Source: Splendidivirga corallicola
GTDB lineage: Bacteria; Bacteroidota; Bacteroidia; Cytophagales; Cyclobacteriaceae
Direction: 5' to 3'
Length of the DNA: 64,000 bases
Assembly (NCBI GenBank): GCA_030442035.1
Contig: JAUJEA010000013.1
Coordinates: 167,635 to 231,634, forward strand
Part shown: positions 53,778 to 62,694 of the stretch, piece by piece
Position numbering within the stretch: position 1 is the stretch's first letter
Layout of the letters: each line of letters begins with the position of its first letter
Position numbers and translations under genes: made by a program
The notes under the pieces: model-generated
Seen by the model: only the letters and a program-made list of their open reading frames with translations
Databases searched by the model: none
What the model was told of the DNA's origin: nothing

Positions 53778-56177
53778 ATGAGCAATAAATATTTACTGAC
53801 TTTGCTAATGATGGCCGTTTTCCAGTATGCTGCGGCTCAATCATCAGCAGATCCTGTACAGAGCGAAGACCAAACGGAGGTGAGCGGTCATGTGGTAGAT
53901 GCCAATTCCGGCCAGTCACTTGAATACGCCACGGTTTCCATATTCGACAAAGCCGAAAAAAGATTGATGACAGGTAGCATAACAGATGGTTCAGGCAAAT
54001 TTTCCATCAAAACGTCGTTGTCTGATTTTTACCTGGAAGTAGCCTATTTGGGTTATTTAACCATGCAAATTCATGAGTTTGAAATAAAGGAAAACAAAGT
54101 AGATTTGGGACTAGTGAAGATCATGCCAGACCAAAAAGTCCTGGATGAAATTACAGTAGTTGGTGAAAAGTCCCAGACTACTTTTCATCTTGATAAGAGA
54201 ATTTTTAATGTGGGGAAAGATCTGAGTACTTCGGGGGGAAATGCACTGGATGTATTGTCCAATGTGCCTTCTGTGGATGTTAATATTGAAGGTGAAATCA
54301 GTCTTAGAGGTAATAGCAACGTCCAAATATTGATCAATGGTAAACCTTCTGTAATTGCCAATAGCAATGCACTGGGAACGATCACCGCAGAAATGATTGA
54401 GCAGGTGGAGGTAATTACCAATCCTTCTGCCAAATATGATGCCGAAGGTACTACCGGAATTCTTAACATAATACTTAAAAAAGAAGATAAAAAAGGTCTC
54501 AATGGATCGGTGACACTGAATACAGGTGTACCTAACAACCATAGTATCGGACTGAGCCTAAACCGAAGAACCGAGAAATTCAACTTGTATAGTCAGTTTG
54601 GTGTTGGTAAAAGAACCTTTCTTTCCAATTATAATGGTTTGACCCTGGATAGATTAAGCGCTAATCCGAGACAGCTGCTCAATGACGGTGAGGGCGAAAA
54701 GAATGAACAGTTTTACAATGTTATCTTAGGAACCGACTACCATATCAATGCTTTGAATGTGGTGACACTCACAGGTCATTTCGGTTATGAGATAGAAGAT
54801 GAATTTTCCACTACGAATTATGATTTGCAGGATGAGGTAGGGGAGTCAATTAATTCTTCGCAAAGAAACGAAGTCACTGAAGCCACCAATCCCAAATGGC
54901 AATACGAACTACAATATAAAAGATCATTTAAGGGAAATAAAGATAGAGCACTTTTGGCCAGTATAACAGGATCATTCTTTGGAAAAGACAAGTCCTCAAA
55001 TTTTGAAAATACCAATATCTCAGGATCATTCGATGATTTTAGGCAGATCGTGAAAACGGATTTTTCAAATGCTGAATTCAACTATCAAATAGATTATACA
55101 CATCCTTTTACCAAGAAAAATATATTGGAAACAGGCGCGAAATACGAAATCAATGACAATGCCAACGATTATCGTATCGATGATGTGATCAATGGTGAAT
55201 TGGTAAACAACGTGGATTTTACGAATGAATTTGAATATCTTCAAAAGGTATTGGGCGTTTATGCCACCTATTCCATTGAGTGGAGTAAGATCAGTTTCAA
55301 GGCTGGTTTGAGAATGGAAAATACCGACTTAAATACCTTCCTTGTAACTGGCGACGAGAGACATTTTCAAGAATATACCGATTTGTTCCCAAGCTTTCAC
55401 ACTTCCTACAAGGTGTCCGATAAACTTTCACTACAGGCAGGTTATTCCCGCAGGATACACCGTCCGAATGGCTGGGACCTGAATCCTTTTACTTCGATAA
55501 GGGATAATCTTAATCAATTTGTAGGAAATCCCAATTTGCTTCCTGAATACACCGATTCCTATGAAGTAACAACCATCCAGGAATGGAATATTGCCTCCCT
55601 GAATGTAGCTGTGTTTCATAGGAAAACAACCGATGTGGTCGATAGAATTATACAGGTCACAGACAGCCTGACAATTTCTTCTCCCCAAAATGTCGGATCA
55701 AGTAACAATACCGGAATTGAGATCAATGGTAAAATAGAACCTACCAAATGGCTTACCGTTTTGGCTGATTTTAACTGGATGTATTTTGAACGCACCGGCA
55801 ACTTTGAGAATAATGTTTTTGATTTCAACAATACCAGTTGGAATAGCCGGTTGACCACCAAGTTTAAATTTCCAAATGATATTACCGGAGAGATCAGGGT
55901 CCGGTATCGCTCGGAAATACAAAATTTGCAAGCTATTATCGACGACAATATTTATGCTGACCTGGGCCTTAAGAAAAAGCTGTTTAAAGGCCGGACCGTA
56001 ATTAACCTAAGTGTAAGAGATGTATTCAACTCTCGTCGCTTTGTTTCTACGGCTGATCAGCCCGCATTTTTCCGTTTCAATGACAGCCAGAGAAGCCAAA
56101 GAAGGGTTGTTCTGGGAATAAGTTATGGGTTTGGTAAGGGTGATGCCATTGAGTATTCGGGACTTAAACAATTCTGA
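53778..56177 (+). CDS. TonB-dependent outer membrane receptor (OMP_b-brl_3 type)
   Basis: The 799-residue protein has a signal peptide and a carboxypeptidase-regulatory-like domain (about 35-110: EVSGHVVDANSGQSLEYATV). A plug follows (SGGNALDVLSNVPSVDVNIE; GNSNVQILINGKPSVI; QVEVITNPSAKYDAEGTTGI, then LNIILKK), then a 22-strand type barrel ending in a short aromatic tail. It lacks a SusD partner, so it may take up a small ligand rather than a glycan. It lies 1 bp after the dioxygenase, suggesting one operon with YceI and the dioxygenase. Confidence 0.92.
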   Translation: MSNKYLLTLLMMAVFQYAAAQSSADPVQSEDQTEVSGHVVDANSGQSLEYATVSIFDKAEKRLMTGSITDGSGKFSIKTSLSDFYLEVAYLGYLTMQIHEFEIKENKVDLGLVKIMPDQKVLDEITVVGEKSQTTFHLDKRIFNVGKDLSTSGGNALDVLSNVPSVDVNIEGEISLRGNSNVQILINGKPSVIANSNALGTITAEMIEQVEVITNPSAKYDAEGTTGILNIILKKEDKKGLNGSVTLNTGVPNNHSIGLSLNRRTEKFNLYSQFGVGKRTFLSNYNGLTLDRLSANPRQLLNDGEGEKNEQFYNVILGTDYHINALNVVTLTGHFGYEIEDEFSTTNYDLQDEVGESINSSQRNEVTEATNPKWQYELQYKRSFKGNKDRALLASITGSFFGKDKSSNFENTNISGSFDDFRQIVKTDFSNAEFNYQIDYTHPFTKKNILETGAKYEINDNANDYRIDDVINGELVNNVDFTNEFEYLQKVLGVYATYSIEWSKISFKAGLRMENTDLNTFLVTGDERHFQEYTDLFPSFHTSYKVSDKLSLQAGYSRRIHRPNGWDLNPFTSIRDNLNQFVGNPNLLPEYTDSYEVTTIQEWNIASLNVAVFHRKTTDVVDRIIQVTDSLTISSPQNVGSSNNTGIEINGKIEPTKWLTVLADFNWMYFERTGNFENNVFDFNNTSWNSRLTTKFKFPNDITGEIRVRYRSEIQNLQAIIDDNIYADLGLKKKLFKGRTVINLSVRDVFNSRRFVSTADQPAFFRFNDSQRSQRRVVLGISYGFGKGDAIEYSGLKQF

Positions 56178-56248
56178 ACCTGATTGAGTGTAACAAAAAG
56201 GCTGATATTCAGCCCTGGCATTGGATAAATAGGTTAACGATGCCAGAG

Positions 56249-56285
56249 GAAGTCATACGATAGTTTCCGTATGACTTCTCTTAAT
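56249..56285 (+). terminator. Strong hairpin after the TonB receptor gene
   Basis: Perfect 11-bp stem GAAGTCATACG/CGTATGACTTC with an 8-nt loop, followed by TCTCTT. The T tract is short, so it may be a terminator or a stabilising 3' hairpin. Confidence 0.7.
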
Positions 56286-56412
56286 TCCATCCCACAGGCG
56301 AATTCACCGTATTTCAATGGCAATACGGGCCGGGAAAAAGAGGGATAATAAAGTTTATCGTAATGAATAAGAGCCAAACTTTCATATATTAAACAAGTGC
56401 AATAGAAATAAT

Positions 56413-57432
56413 TTGAAATCCGGTAAGAACATTTTTAAACAACTGGTAGAGAATGAAAAAGTTGTCCATGCTTTATTATGGGGACTGTACCTGATAGGTA
56501 TTGCTTATTCAAAAAGGGAACCAAGCCTCAGCCTTGACGAGCTTGTCTTTGCAGTCAATTACATCCTGATGGTTATGGTGGTAAATTATGTCTTGCTTCC
56601 CAGGTTTTTTTACCGAAAGAAATATGGTTGGTTTGTAATATCGCTTCTGGCAACCTTGACGACGGCCATGTTTATCGAAGAGTTAGTTCTGGAAAAAATT
56701 TTTTTCCCCGATACAAGGGGAGACCTGTTTAATCCTTATTATGGCTTGATCGAAATAGGAACCATTCTTGTCTTTTTCCTGGGGTTCAAACTGGCATGGG
56801 ATTACAGAAGCAAACTGCAACAGATAGATCAGCTGGAAAAAGAAAAATTTGAAGGCCAGCTGAATTTTTTAAAGTCACAAATAAATCCGCATTTTTTATT
56901 TAATAATCTCAACAACCTCTATTCCTATGCACTTGACAAGTCTGATGAAACGCCTAAAATGATCTTAAGGCTGTCCAATATTTTACGTTATGTGCTTTAT
57001 GAGTCTCAGGATTCCTTTGTATCACTATCTCGTGAGATTTATCAAATCCGGAACTATGTAGATCTTCAACGTCTGCAGCTGGAAGGGAGAGGGGAAGTGC
57101 ATTTTAACGTTGAGGGCAAAAGTGAAGGATATCAAATAGCCCCCTTACTATTGTTTTCCTTTATTGAAAATTGTTTCAAACACAGTCATTCAAGCCAATT
57201 GGATCAAATAAAGATTGAAATCAGCATAACCATCGAAAACAAAATGTTGTATTTTAAATGCACAAACCCGTACAATGACACGCCTGATCTAAGTAATGAA
57301 GAGCTACCGTCAGGTATCGGGCTGCAAAATGTGATGGAAAGACTCAGACTTTTATATCCAAAAAAACATCAACTGGATATGAACAGGGATAATGGTGTAT
57401 ACAAGGTGGATCTAGAACTGGAATTAATATGA
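56413..57432 (+). CDS. LytS-type sensor histidine kinase
   Basis: The 339-residue protein begins at a TTG (56413). It has four transmembrane segments in the first 130 residues (for example AVNYILMVMVVNYVLLPRFF). The His_kinase domain follows (QLNFLKSQINPHFLFNNLNN, phosphorylatable His160), then an HATPase region (PLLLFSFIENCFKHSHS; SGIGLQNVMERLRLLYP). It is paired with the LytTR regulator by a 4-base ATGA overlap. The signal is unknown. Confidence 0.92.
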   Translation: MKSGKNIFKQLVENEKVVHALLWGLYLIGIAYSKREPSLSLDELVFAVNYILMVMVVNYVLLPRFFYRKKYGWFVISLLATLTTAMFIEELVLEKIFFPDTRGDLFNPYYGLIEIGTILVFFLGFKLAWDYRSKLQQIDQLEKEKFEGQLNFLKSQINPHFLFNNLNNLYSYALDKSDETPKMILRLSNILRYVLYESQDSFVSLSREIYQIRNYVDLQRLQLEGRGEVHFNVEGKSEGYQIAPLLLFSFIENCFKHSHSSQLDQIKIEISITIENKMLYFKCTNPYNDTPDLSNEELPSGIGLQNVMERLRLLYPKKHQLDMNRDNGVYKVDLELELI

Positions 57433-58154
57433 CCGAGATACGTTGTGTGATCATTGAAGATCAACTTCCGGCCCAGAAAATCCTGATACGGTATATAGAA
57501 GATTTACCGGAGTTAAAACTGCTTACTACGTTTACAAATGCAGTTGAAGCAGTAAGTTATCTTAAAAAGGAAAAAGTAGATCTTATCTTTCTGGATATTC
57601 ACCTGCCTAAGCTGTCAGGCCTGGATTTCCTGAAAATACTTCCCGATAGACCTAAAATAATATTGACCACAGCCTACACCGACTATGCACTGGAAGGGTT
57701 TGAACTGGATGTTGTCGATTACCTGGTCAAACCAATTTCACTGGAAAGATTTATACGGGCAATCAATAAAGTAAACCCTTCTTACGCCTCACAGGCCGGG
57801 TTGGATCCCAGGGATGAATACATAGAAGAAGAAAAACCCGATTCTTATATTTTTGTGAAAGACGGCCGGGAGATCCTGAAAATATTTTTTGACAGGATCA
57901 TTTGCATTAAGGCCTCAGGTGATTTTGTTGAACTCATCACGCTGGACAAAAAATATTTGATTGCCTACACCATGAAGTACTGGGAGGAATTATTAAGTCC
58001 AAAGAATTTTTGCAGGGTTCATAAATCCTACATCATCAACTTACAGAAGATTGACAAGATCTACGGCAATAGTATCTATATGCAGGATCATACCATTCCC
58101 ATCGGCAGAAGCCACCGTCAGGCTTTTTTTAAAAGGATTAATATTAATTCGTAA
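57429..58154 (+). CDS. LytTR-family response regulator
   Basis: The 241-residue protein has a receiver domain (phosphoacceptor Asp56 in DLIFLDIHLPKLSG; KPISLERFIRAINKV). A C-terminal LytTR DNA-binding domain carries FVKDGREILKIFFDRIICIK, ASGDFVELIT, FCRVHKSYIINLQKIDKIYG and IPIGRSHRQAFFKRI. It forms a two-component system with the overlapping kinase. Its targets may be the preceding receptor operon. Confidence 0.93.
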   Translation: MTEIRCVIIEDQLPAQKILIRYIEDLPELKLLTTFTNAVEAVSYLKKEKVDLIFLDIHLPKLSGLDFLKILPDRPKIILTTAYTDYALEGFELDVVDYLVKPISLERFIRAINKVNPSYASQAGLDPRDEYIEEEKPDSYIFVKDGREILKIFFDRIICIKASGDFVELITLDKKYLIAYTMKYWEELLSPKNFCRVHKSYIINLQKIDKIYGNSIYMQDHTIPIGRSHRQAFFKRININS

Positions 58155-58170
58155 AGCTTCAGCTATTTCG

Positions 58171-58660
58171 TTGTTCAAGGTCTTCCGCAATAGCGGGTGA
58201 CCTTTGAACGAGCAATGAGTAGCAGAGACTTAGTCTCGGAATCGGAGGCGAAAAGATTCATTCCTCCCTTCAGAAGAGTCACTATCCTCCCCCCTCAGAG
58301 TCACTCGCAAGAGGACTCTGAGGGGGGGTAGGGATTTATTCTGTCTGTATCAGGATTTACTTGATTTTAGGATTTTCAAGATTATACAATTAAACGTTTC
58401 ATAGTTCTAAATCCAGTAATCCTTTCATCCTGAGAATCCTGATACTGATAATAAAAAAATAAACCAATATATAAGCAGACAAATATTGTTGCTTTATCAT
58501 CCCCCCTGTTCGGGACAACATGTCCCGAACCAATGTTTTTGGACTTGTAGTCCATGGTTTTTACCTCTTCTTTAAGTGCTTTAGAACGAACAATATGTTC
58601 TTGTTTCATCACTTCGAGCCCAATAGTTCGAGACTACAACTCTCGAACAGTGAGATAAGG
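58171..58660. repeat. Mosaic of repeated hairpin elements, locus 1
   Basis: Four pieces recur elsewhere. 58171-58251 matches 60810-60890. A CCCCTCAGAGTC/GACTCTGAGGGG hairpin (58291-58325) is also found at 62207, 62365 and 63833. 58334-58500 matches 60147-60310 (TATCAGGATTTACTTGATTT...). 58513-58650 matches 60949-61084, a string of small palindromes such as GGGACAACATGTCCC, GGACTTGTAGTCC and GAGACTACAACTCTC. There is no coding frame. Confidence 0.7.
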
Positions 58661-58668
58661 TACAATCA

Positions 58669-58752
58669 GGTCATAACTCAATCAAAGCCACAGAAATCTA
58701 CACGTATGTTACCGATACGGATATGAATTTTTTTAAAAATCCATTAGATTAA
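58669..58752 (+). pseudogene. Tyrosine recombinase C-terminal remnant
   Basis: The frame reads GHNSIKATEIYTYV then TDTDMNFFKNPLD and a stop. It contains the catalytic-Tyr motif of the recombinase family and the same MNFFK tail seen in the pseudogene at 14523-15145. Only the last 27 codons remain. It adjoins the hairpin mosaic, suggesting a common mobile origin. Confidence 0.72.
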
Positions 58753-58824
58753 AGTTTTACAACAATTATGCACCACAAAGTGATGTAGTTGTTAGTTGCA
58801 GGTCCCTGAACACAGCTCATTTAT

Positions 58825-59379
58825 ATGGCAGAAAACAAAGAAATTAGTGTTTTAAGTTTTACCAAGAAAGTATTGAATGCATTTGATGAAGTGGCCAAAC
58901 GCAAGGTATTCAAAAAAGGCAGTTTTCTGTTGAGAGAGGGAGAGATTGAAAGAAATATTTACCTGATTGAAAAGGGTGCCGTCAGAGTGTTCTATTTATC
59001 TGAATTTGAGGAGATCATTTTCAGACTTGGGTATGACGGTTCCATCATCAATTCATTGTCATCATTTGTAAGCAATAAGCCTTCGGAGTTTTACATACAA
59101 ACGATAAGACAGACAAAGGTAAAGATTATCTCAAAGGAAACACTTCAGCATATTTTGAAAGAAAGTCAGGATAGTTTGGAACAGTACACCGAATTTCTCG
59201 AATACCTGCTCATACAACAAATCGATAGAGAAATTGACCTCTTAACGGCTTCACCGGCTAAAAGACTCGAAAGGGTTTTGAAAAGAAGCCCCGATTTATT
59301 TCAGCATGTCCCTTTAAAGTATATAGCCTCATACCTGCGGATGAAGCCGGAAACATTGAGCAGAGTCCGAAATTCTTGA
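58825..59379 (+). CDS. Crp/Fnr-family transcriptional regulator
   Basis: The 184-residue protein has a cyclic-nucleotide-binding-like beta roll (KKGSFLLREGEIERNIYLIE; GAVRVFYLS). A C-terminal winged-helix follows (SPAKRLERVLKRSPDLFQHV; PLKYIASYLRMKPETLSRVR) and ends right after the recognition helix, as usual in Bacteroidota. The phosphate-binding cassette of true cAMP receptors is not conserved, so cAMP binding is doubtful. The DinB-like gene follows directly. Confidence 0.9.
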   Translation: MAENKEISVLSFTKKVLNAFDEVAKRKVFKKGSFLLREGEIERNIYLIEKGAVRVFYLSEFEEIIFRLGYDGSIINSLSSFVSNKPSEFYIQTIRQTKVKIISKETLQHILKESQDSLEQYTEFLEYLLIQQIDREIDLLTASPAKRLERVLKRSPDLFQHVPLKYIASYLRMKPETLSRVRNS

Positions 59380-59438
59380 TTACGATCAAGAATAAAATCA
59401 AAATTCCGAACGAACTTTGTTATAAAAATCGAAGGGAT

Positions 59439-60071
59439 ATGCGAATCGATCAGGATCAATTAATTGAAAAACTTTTAGACCTAACAAGGCAGGCCAAAGA
59501 TTCTACCAATAAGTTCAAAGAACTACAGCCTGCGACGGTAAGTTTCAGACCCAGCCCAAACGAGTGGAGTATTCTGGAGTGTTTGGAACACTTGAATTTG
59601 TATGGAGATTACTATTTACCGGAAATTGAAACTCAACTCTTGAAAAGCGAAGCAATTGAGGAAACACCATATTTTAAAAGTGGAATTCTTGGTGATTACT
59701 TTGTCAGCGCAGTCAAAGCGGATAATGGAAAGAAAATGAAAGCACTGAAGTATATGGATCCTTCAAATTTAGAACTATCGATCACCACGATTGACAGATT
59801 TTTGAAACAATTGAACACCCTGGAATCACTGCTTGAACAATCCAGGAAAGTTAACCTGAGCAAGGTGAAAACAGCTGTAACATTGAGCCGGTTTATCAAA
59901 ATCAGACTGGGTGATACCCTTCGTTTTTTGGTTTACCATAATGAACGCCATATAGTACAGGCGGAACGAGTATTAAAGAAGATTAGCAGCGAACAAAGAG
60001 AAGATAATTCACTGTTGGATTCTTCTGTAAACCATGGTTCAAGATCTTCTGTGATAGCAGATGGCGTTTGA
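59439..60071 (+). CDS. DinB-superfamily protein
   Basis: I take the ATG at 59439, preceded by GAAGGGAT; the open frame extends to a TTG overlapping the Crp stop. The 210-residue product is a four-helix DinB-type bundle with potential metal ligands in LECLEHLNLYGDYYLPEIET and VYHNERHIVQAERVLKKI. Relatives are thiol transferases or stress-induced proteins. The C-terminal 25 residues are low-complexity. Confidence 0.83.
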   Translation: MRIDQDQLIEKLLDLTRQAKDSTNKFKELQPATVSFRPSPNEWSILECLEHLNLYGDYYLPEIETQLLKSEAIEETPYFKSGILGDYFVSAVKADNGKKMKALKYMDPSNLELSITTIDRFLKQLNTLESLLEQSRKVNLSKVKTAVTLSRFIKIRLGDTLRFLVYHNERHIVQAERVLKKISSEQREDNSLLDSSVNHGSRSSVIADGV

Positions 60072-60084
60072 ATAAGACGAAATC

Positions 60085-60580
60085 TCTGCTTTTCATTTAT
60101 TATTCGAGGTCATTGAAGATTTGGAACAACTGGAATGGATAGGGATTCATTTTGTCCGTATCAGGATTTACTTGATTTTAGGATTTTCAGGATTATATAA
60201 TTAAATATTTCATAGTTTTAAATCCTGTAATCCTTTCATCCTGAGAATCCTGATACTGACAATAAAAAGTAAACCGACACACAGGCAAACAAATATCGTT
60301 GCTTCATTCCCAAATCTTATGAGACTGTAAAGTCATCCATAATTCAATCACAAGTAGTCAAGCGCATTACAAAAATCAAAATGTAGACAAAAAGAAAAAC
60401 CGACCCACAATAGCAGACCGGTTTTCCATTTTTTACTTCATTGCTAAAGCACGAGGCTACAAGTCTCGAACAGCGAGCGTACTCTCTTGCTCATCATAGG
60501 TCCTGGGACCGCTACGCTTAACCATAAGAGTAGAAGGGAAATTAACTCTACCCAATCATTTGGGAACACCCATATCAAAC
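60085..60580. repeat. Mosaic of repeated hairpin elements, locus 2, left part
   Basis: 60147-60310 duplicates 58334-58500. 60368-60530 is a copy of the AAAACCG...CGGTTTTC hairpin element and its downstream block (CGAACAGCGAGCGTA, then GGTCCTGGGACCGCTACGCT) found also at 62041, 62541 and 63661. No gene is supported. Confidence 0.68.
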
Positions 60581-60581
60581 C

Positions 60582-60812
60582 AAAAAACAACCTCGGCATG
60601 GTAAAAAATAATCTCGGAACAGCAAGAAACGACCCTGGCACGGTAAAAAATAACCTAGGAACAGCAAAAAACGATCTCGACATGGTAAAAAATAACCTAG
60701 GAACAGCCAAAAACGATCTCGGCGCGGTAAAAAATAATCTCGGAACAGCAAAAAACGACCTCGGCATGGTAAAAAATGACCCCGGAAGAGCAAAAAACAA
60801 TCACTCCCGTTG
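60582..60812. repeat. 21-bp tandem repeat array, about 11 units
   Basis: Units alternate between two variants, AAAAAACGACCTCGGCATGGT-like and AAAAAATAACCTAGGAACAG-like, giving a 42-bp higher-order period. The first ten units are full length and the last is degenerate. The plus-strand frame would encode a heptad NNLGxxK/NDLGxxK repeat without a credible start or signal. I regard it as a minisatellite, but a coding origin is possible. Confidence 0.85.
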
Positions 60813-61090
60813 TTCAAGGTCTTCCGCGACAGCAGGTGACCTTTGAATAAGCAATGAAAAGCAGAGACTTTGTCTCGGAATCAGAGCTAAAACTAAGGAA
60901 GATTGATCCACAATGACAAATGGGTTTTCTTTTCTCCTCTATTCGAGACATGTTGTCCCGAACCAATGTTTTTGGACTTGTAGTCCAGGGTTTTTAGATC
61001 TTCTTTAAGTGCTTTAGGACGAACAACATGTTCTTACTTTACCACTTCGATCCCAAAAGTTCGAGACTACAAGTCTCGAACAGAGGGAAG
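60809..61090. repeat. Mosaic of repeated hairpin elements, locus 2, right part
   Basis: 60810-60890 duplicates 58171-58251 (TTGTTCAAGGTCTTCCGC ... AGAGACTTTGTCTCGG), and 60949-61084 duplicates 58513-58650. The palindromes differ in loop and stem bases but keep pairing, for example GAACAACATGTTC and GAGACTACAAGTCTC. Confidence 0.7.
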
Positions 61091-61101
61091 ATTTCTGATG
61101 A

Positions 61102-61476
61102 CTAAGTCGAAACTAACTTGTCTATTTCTATCCATTCCCTAAACTGCTTTTGTTTTTCTTTATTTTCTTCGTTTCCTGATTCAAAAACATCAGCGTATAG
61201 TTCTACGAAAACAACTCCATTATCTTGCTCCTCAATCCTATGGGCTCCTTCAAAAGATAAAATTCTTTCTCTCGAAACATGTTTAAAAAAACTGTTTCCA
61301 AAATACATTCGCCAACAGGACATTAAGACTAAGCCGGGTGCAAACTCAATTCTACCCGGGTTGTTTGATACGTCTACTTTATTTACTTGTAATTCTTCAT
61401 CCCAATATTGTCTCAAATGATCATAAGGTTTATTGAAAACTTTATAATTATCAATCATGGTTTCAGTTTGCCACAA
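61102..61476 (-). CDS. Small orphan protein A, start uncertain
   Basis: The product has 124 residues from a TTG at 61476, or 118 from the ATG at 61458. The reading frame stays open with sensible sequence (FFKHKDFIVGYHFHSDYVLW) back to the stop of the next gene near 61550 without any ATG, so the 5' end may be damaged or use an unusual start. It contains GRIEFAPGLVLMSCWRMYFG and ends EWIEIDKLVST. The size and location next to other orphan genes resemble immunity proteins of polymorphic toxins, but I see no family motif. Confidence 0.5.
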   Translation of the reverse strand: MWQTETMIDNYKVFNKPYDHLRQYWDEELQVNKVDVSNNPGRIEFAPGLVLMSCWRMYFGNSFFKHVSRERILSFEGAHRIEEQDNGVVFVELYADVFESGNEENKEKQKQFREWIEIDKLVST

Positions 61477-61550
61477 AACATAATCTGAATGAAAATGATA
61501 TCCAACGATAAAATCCTTATGTTTAAAAAACTGATTTATATTTAGGGACT

Positions 61551-61868
61551 CTATTTTTTAAGTGGCAAAGACCAAGTAAAAACTTGGGGAGGTGATTGAA
61601 CCCCAGGATAAGAAATACTGAAGCTTGGTCCTTGATAATCTTCCGACTCAAAGCTTACTCTTAGCTCCCCTTCAAACTCCTTAATGAGGTTCAAATGTTT
61701 TTTGGAATCAAATTTATCTCCGCATAGATTCAATTCGGGCAATATAATTCTCTTAGGAGTTAGACCAAGTGTATTTTCATTAACCAATTTATAAGAGTCA
61801 ACTCCTTTGTATGTTTCGTTTGCAAAACATATTTTTAATTGTATATCATCCATTTTTTTGAATTCCAA
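61551..61868 (-). CDS. Small orphan protein B
   Basis: The 105-residue protein (ATG at 61868 or 61853) is without signal or transmembrane segment. It includes IQLKICFANETYKGVDSYKL and YQGPSFSISYPGVQSPPQVF. It lies directly upstream of orphan gene A on the same strand. I do not recognise the family. Confidence 0.55.
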   Translation of the reverse strand: MEFKKMDDIQLKICFANETYKGVDSYKLVNENTLGLTPKRIILPELNLCGDKFDSKKHLNLIKEFEGELRVSFESEDYQGPSFSISYPGVQSPPQVFTWSLPLKK

Positions 61869-62040
61869 AAATTAAACTTTCATGCCTTTTGTATTTACTT
61901 TCTTGGCAATTGTGAATGTTGGTAGAACAACTCCAAATCAACAATATTCCTATTTTGTTTCCAAATCCTTAAGCAACGGTTGATTGTCCTAACGTCCGAA
62001 AATCCTGTCTATCCTATAATCCTTCAAATCCAGATACTAA
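61869..62040. other. Short intergenic segment
   Basis: AT-rich promoter region of orphan gene B; nothing else is seen. Confidence 0.3.
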
Positions 62041-62379
62041 CAAAAGAAAAACCGACCCACACAAGCAGACCGGTTTTCTGTTTCATACTTCATTGCTAAA
62101 AGCAAGAGGCTACAAGTCTCTAACAGCGAGCGTACGCTCTTGCTCATCATAGGTCTTAGGACCGCTACGCTTAACCTACGACCAGAACGAGTTGACTTCT
62201 TTCCTCCCCCTCAGAGTCACTTGGCAAAGGACTCTGAGGGGCTCTGTGCTTGTTTCTTTAAATTCACCTTTTCAATGTTTTCAATTTTTAAATCTGTCTT
62301 AGTCCTTTTGTTCAATGTCTTTTGAAACTTTCAGCTCCATAAATTGATCTTTTCCCTTTGTTTACTCAGAGTCCTCTTG
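62041..62379. repeat. About 340-bp direct repeat, copy 1
   Basis: This block includes the AAAACCG/CGGTTTTC hairpin, the CGAGCGTACGCTCTTGCTC palindrome, the AGGTCTTAGGACC palindrome and two CTCAGAGTC/GACTCTGAG hairpins around a T-rich middle. It recurs almost unchanged at 63678-64000. A partial copy of its left part is at 62541-62665. The small plus-strand open frame inside both copies (62140-62325) is probably a by-product of the repeat. Confidence 0.78.
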
Positions 62380-62540
62380 CGAGTGACTCTGAGGGTGGTT
62401 AATGTTCTTCATAGTTTTTTCTAATATCCATATTTTCTAATTGTCTTTAATGTCTCCCTTGTGACCGTTCCGGTATAAAGCACCTGTAAAAGCAGAAGCA
62501 AAGAAAGCGACTACATCCGAAGCATTTGCATTTGATGGAG

Positions 62541-62665
62541 GTGCAGACAAAAGAAAAACCGACCCACACAAGCAGACCGGTTTTCTGTTTTTTACTTCAT
62601 TGCTAAAAGCAAGAGACTATAAGTCTGGAACAACGAACGTACGCTCTTGCTCATCCTAGGTCGAA
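62541..62665. repeat. Partial copy of the 340-bp repeat
   Basis: It contains GTGCAGACAAAAGAAAAACC, the CGGTTTTCTG arm, ACTTCATTGCTAAAAGCAAG and GTACGCTCTTGCTCATCCTA, but lacks the CTCAGAGTC hairpins. The spacer 62400-62540 between copies holds nothing recognisable. Confidence 0.65.
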
Positions 62666-62694
62666 GTCAATGAAGACTTCGAACAACGGGATCA

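Noticed and set aside
60582..60812. Possible CRISPR array
   Set aside because: Units are contiguous 21-bp tandem copies with no unique spacers and no cas genes nearby.
60487..60846. 119-residue repeat protein encoded by the minisatellite
   Set aside because: No credible start, signal or flanking coding sequence; ends continue into unrelated repeat elements.
62140..62325. 61-residue frame, also present at 63628-63951
   Set aside because: Its presence in both places follows from the DNA repeat; it runs through hairpins and shows no independent coding evidence.
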